Of a DNA stretch of 63,298 nucleotides, positions 61,663 through 63,298 are shown piece after piece (position 1 is the first letter of the stretch; every line of letters starts with the position of its first letter). The translations under genes were made by a program, and so were the position numbers. The stretch spans positions 1 to 63,298 of the forward strand of contig QCNH01000002.1 of assembly GCA_003213275.1 (NCBI GenBank), read 5' to 3'. The notes beneath the pieces are model-generated. The model searched no databases. It saw only the letters and a list, made by a program, of their open reading frames with translations, and was not told the DNA's origin. This stretch comes from Prochlorococcus sp. AG-424-M03. Its GTDB lineage: Bacteria > Cyanobacteriota > Cyanobacteriia > PCC-6307 > Cyanobiaceae.

Positions 61663-61944
61663 TTGGGTAGATTAGTCTTAAATCATAGTACAAATATTGA
61701 AGGCCTAATTCCAATACTGCAAAAATTAGCTTTGAATACAGATATCAAGACAGTAACTCCTGCTGTCATATCACGTGTAAGAGGAAGATCTTCTAATTTG
61801 ATAATAAGATTATCAGTAAAAACTATTAACGGATACAAAGCGATAGCAAGAAAGGGTAAAACAGCTCAAGAAGTTTTTATCTCAACAGACTTAAGTAAAA
61901 ATGAATTAAAAAAGATTATAGATATTTACAATACTAATAAGTAG
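61663..61944 (+). CDS. DUF2103-like protein
   Basis: GRLVLNHSTNIEGLIPILQKLA...TPAVISRVRGRSSNLIIRLSVKT..YKAIARKGKTAQEVFI; TTG start. Confidence 0.75.
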   Translation: MGRLVLNHSTNIEGLIPILQKLALNTDIKTVTPAVISRVRGRSSNLIIRLSVKTINGYKAIARKGKTAQEVFISTDLSKNELKKIIDIYNTNK

Positions 61945-61974
61945 TTTAATAATAGAAAATTAAAGAGGAAATCA

Positions 61975-62181
61975 ATGAAATTAGCATTAAATTTATCTTT
62001 ATTTTTATTTGCTTTATTCATATTAGGGGATAAATCATTCTCACTTACTAAAAACCAAATAAAAAATATTTGTCGAAAGGAGAGAAGCGAAACAAATTGT
62101 ATAAAAAATTTGGAAGAGAAAAAATCTAATCTACAAAAAGGATATTTAATTGAAATACCTGTAATACCTTATAAAAGATAA
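61975..62181 (+). CDS. small secreted hypothetical protein with two Cys
   Basis: Signal-peptide-like N-terminus MKLALNLSLFLFALFILGDKSFS; NICRKERSETNCIKNLEEKK. Confidence 0.6.
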   Translation: MKLALNLSLFLFALFILGDKSFSLTKNQIKNICRKERSETNCIKNLEEKKSNLQKGYLIEIPVIPYKR

Positions 62182-62194
62182 TTTAAATTAGGAT

Positions 62195-62494
62195 TTAAAT
62201 CTCAAATTCTGATTCAAAAAGATTGAAAGCATTTTCATAGTTTGTGAGAAATTCTTCTGAATAATTACTAAATCCTTTTTGTTCATAATCATCTTTTAAT
62301 TCGTCGTAAAAGTTCACAACTCTATTAAAAGCGCTGATATATTCTTTTTGTATATCTTCATCATCGATATCATAAATTTTCGCCAAAACTAATTCTACAT
62401 TTTTTTTTGATGAATATATTTTCCTCTCAAAATCTTTATTTAACTTCCTTCTTTTTTTTGCCATATAAAAGAATTTTTTAATACAGATTAACAA
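62195..62494 (-). CDS. hypothetical protein
   Basis: 99-aa ORF; the likely start is an internal Met (MAKKRRKLNKDFERK). Confidence 0.6.
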   Translation of the reverse strand: MLICIKKFFYMAKKRRKLNKDFERKIYSSKKNVELVLAKIYDIDDEDIQKEYISAFNRVVNFYDELKDDYEQKGFSNYSEEFLTNYENAFNLFESEFEI

Positions 62495-62594
62495 TACTCA
62501 AATTCATAGATAAATTAAATCAAAACTTATAAAATAAAAATATAGTTTTCAAATCAAAATAAAACCTCTATATTCCAAAAAATTATTCGATGAT

Positions 62595-63032
62595 ATGAAT
62601 GCAAAAGGCACTAGTAATCGCAAAGAGGCTAAAAACCAAAATTATGACGCTAAGAAAATGAATACTCCTGGAAACTCAAGGAAAAAGAAAGATAAAGATC
62701 TTCCATGGTGGGTAGAATTGTTATTTGTACAAATAGGATTGCCAGATAGATTATTAATAAAAATATTAAAAATCAAAAAAAAAGGTAAAGAATTGATTAA
62801 AAATGATAAAAAATCATTAATAACATTTTTGTTCGTAATTACTACATTTACATATTTTTATCCAGTTATTAAACATGCAAAAAACAAATTAGATTGTGAA
62901 GCGATTGCTAAAAATTATATTATTAAAAATAAAAATATAATCGGAGCTAATAAGAGGGAATTAAAGATGTTATCTACAAATTTTTGTTATGGTGGAGAAG
63001 AAATCTATGAAATAGAAAATTTTAAAAATTAA
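62595..63032 (+). CDS. hypothetical membrane protein
   Basis: Basic N-terminus, one clear TM (SLITFLFVITTFTYFYPVI), C-terminal domain with two Cys. Confidence 0.65.
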   Translation: MNAKGTSNRKEAKNQNYDAKKMNTPGNSRKKKDKDLPWWVELLFVQIGLPDRLLIKILKIKKKGKELIKNDKKSLITFLFVITTFTYFYPVIKHAKNKLDCEAIAKNYIIKNKNIIGANKRELKMLSTNFCYGGEEIYEIENFKN

Positions 63033-63103
63033 ATTAAATAATATATATTAATAACCCTAAAACATTATGATTATAACTTTAATAAAATTAAATCTTTAAT
63101 CCT

Positions 63104-63280
63104 ATGACTGATATAAGGGAAAAAAAAGATAACGTAAAAATGCATTTAAGGGATTTAAGGCAAAACTTGAAGAAAATGCATTTAGAAGTTACAGAAGAAT
63201 TAATATTACCGCAGCCAGATGATGTAAAAAAATTAATAAATAAAATGGATCAACTATTAAAATTAATAGAATCAAAATAA
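63104..63280 (+). CDS. small hypothetical protein, 58 aa, absent from ORF track
   Basis: Manual translation MTDIREKKDNVKMHLRDLRQNLKKMHLEVTEELILPQPDDVKKLINKMDQLLKLIESK*. Confidence 0.6.
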   Translation: MTDIREKKDNVKMHLRDLRQNLKKMHLEVTEELILPQPDDVKKLINKMDQLLKLIESK

Positions 63281-63298
63281 ACTATACTTTAAATAAAT

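Noticed and set aside
1-63298. Mobile elements, prophage genes, toxin-antitoxin or known antiphage defence loci
   Set aside because: No transposase, integrase, phage structural, restriction or recognisable TA genes were seen; gene content is core metabolism.

Overview
The window is AT-rich, gene-dense chromosomal DNA that looks like a high-light-clade Prochlorococcus core genome. This taxon call rests on recognised protein families, gene order and composition; no search was run. I support about 65 coding features. They include carbon metabolism (class I and class II fructose-bisphosphate aldolase side by side, prk, glpX, rpe, gnd, pgl, glgC), pigment and heme genes (hemA, chlP, pcyA), lipid and envelope genes (accD, lpxD, pgsA, lptB-like, DevBCA-like exporter, VanX/VanY-type peptidases), translation genes (rpsB, tsf, glyS, typA), and a photosynthesis maintenance block (sipA-like, ftsH, clpP, thf1, petN). 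I saw no tRNA, rRNA, CRISPR array, IS element or prophage. Five small ORFs missing from the supplied track were found by reading: petN, a 46-aa membrane ORF coupled to petN, a 54-aa DnaJ-type zinc-ribbon ORF, a 49-aa basic ORF and a 58-aa ORF at the right end. A more tentative sixth is a 30-aa membrane ORF overlapping lptB. The leads I rate highest are: (1) a pseudoknot-topology element with two perfect interlocking stems (8 and 9 bp) in the rpsB leader; (2) a pcyA-devB-devC-devA array with 1-bp TAATG junctions, followed by a small basic ORF and a GT2 glycosyltransferase; (3) a UPRT-fold protein lacking the PRPP-binding motif; (4) a DUF296/PCC-glutaredoxin fusion; (5) unannotated micro-ORFs coupled to petN and lptB.
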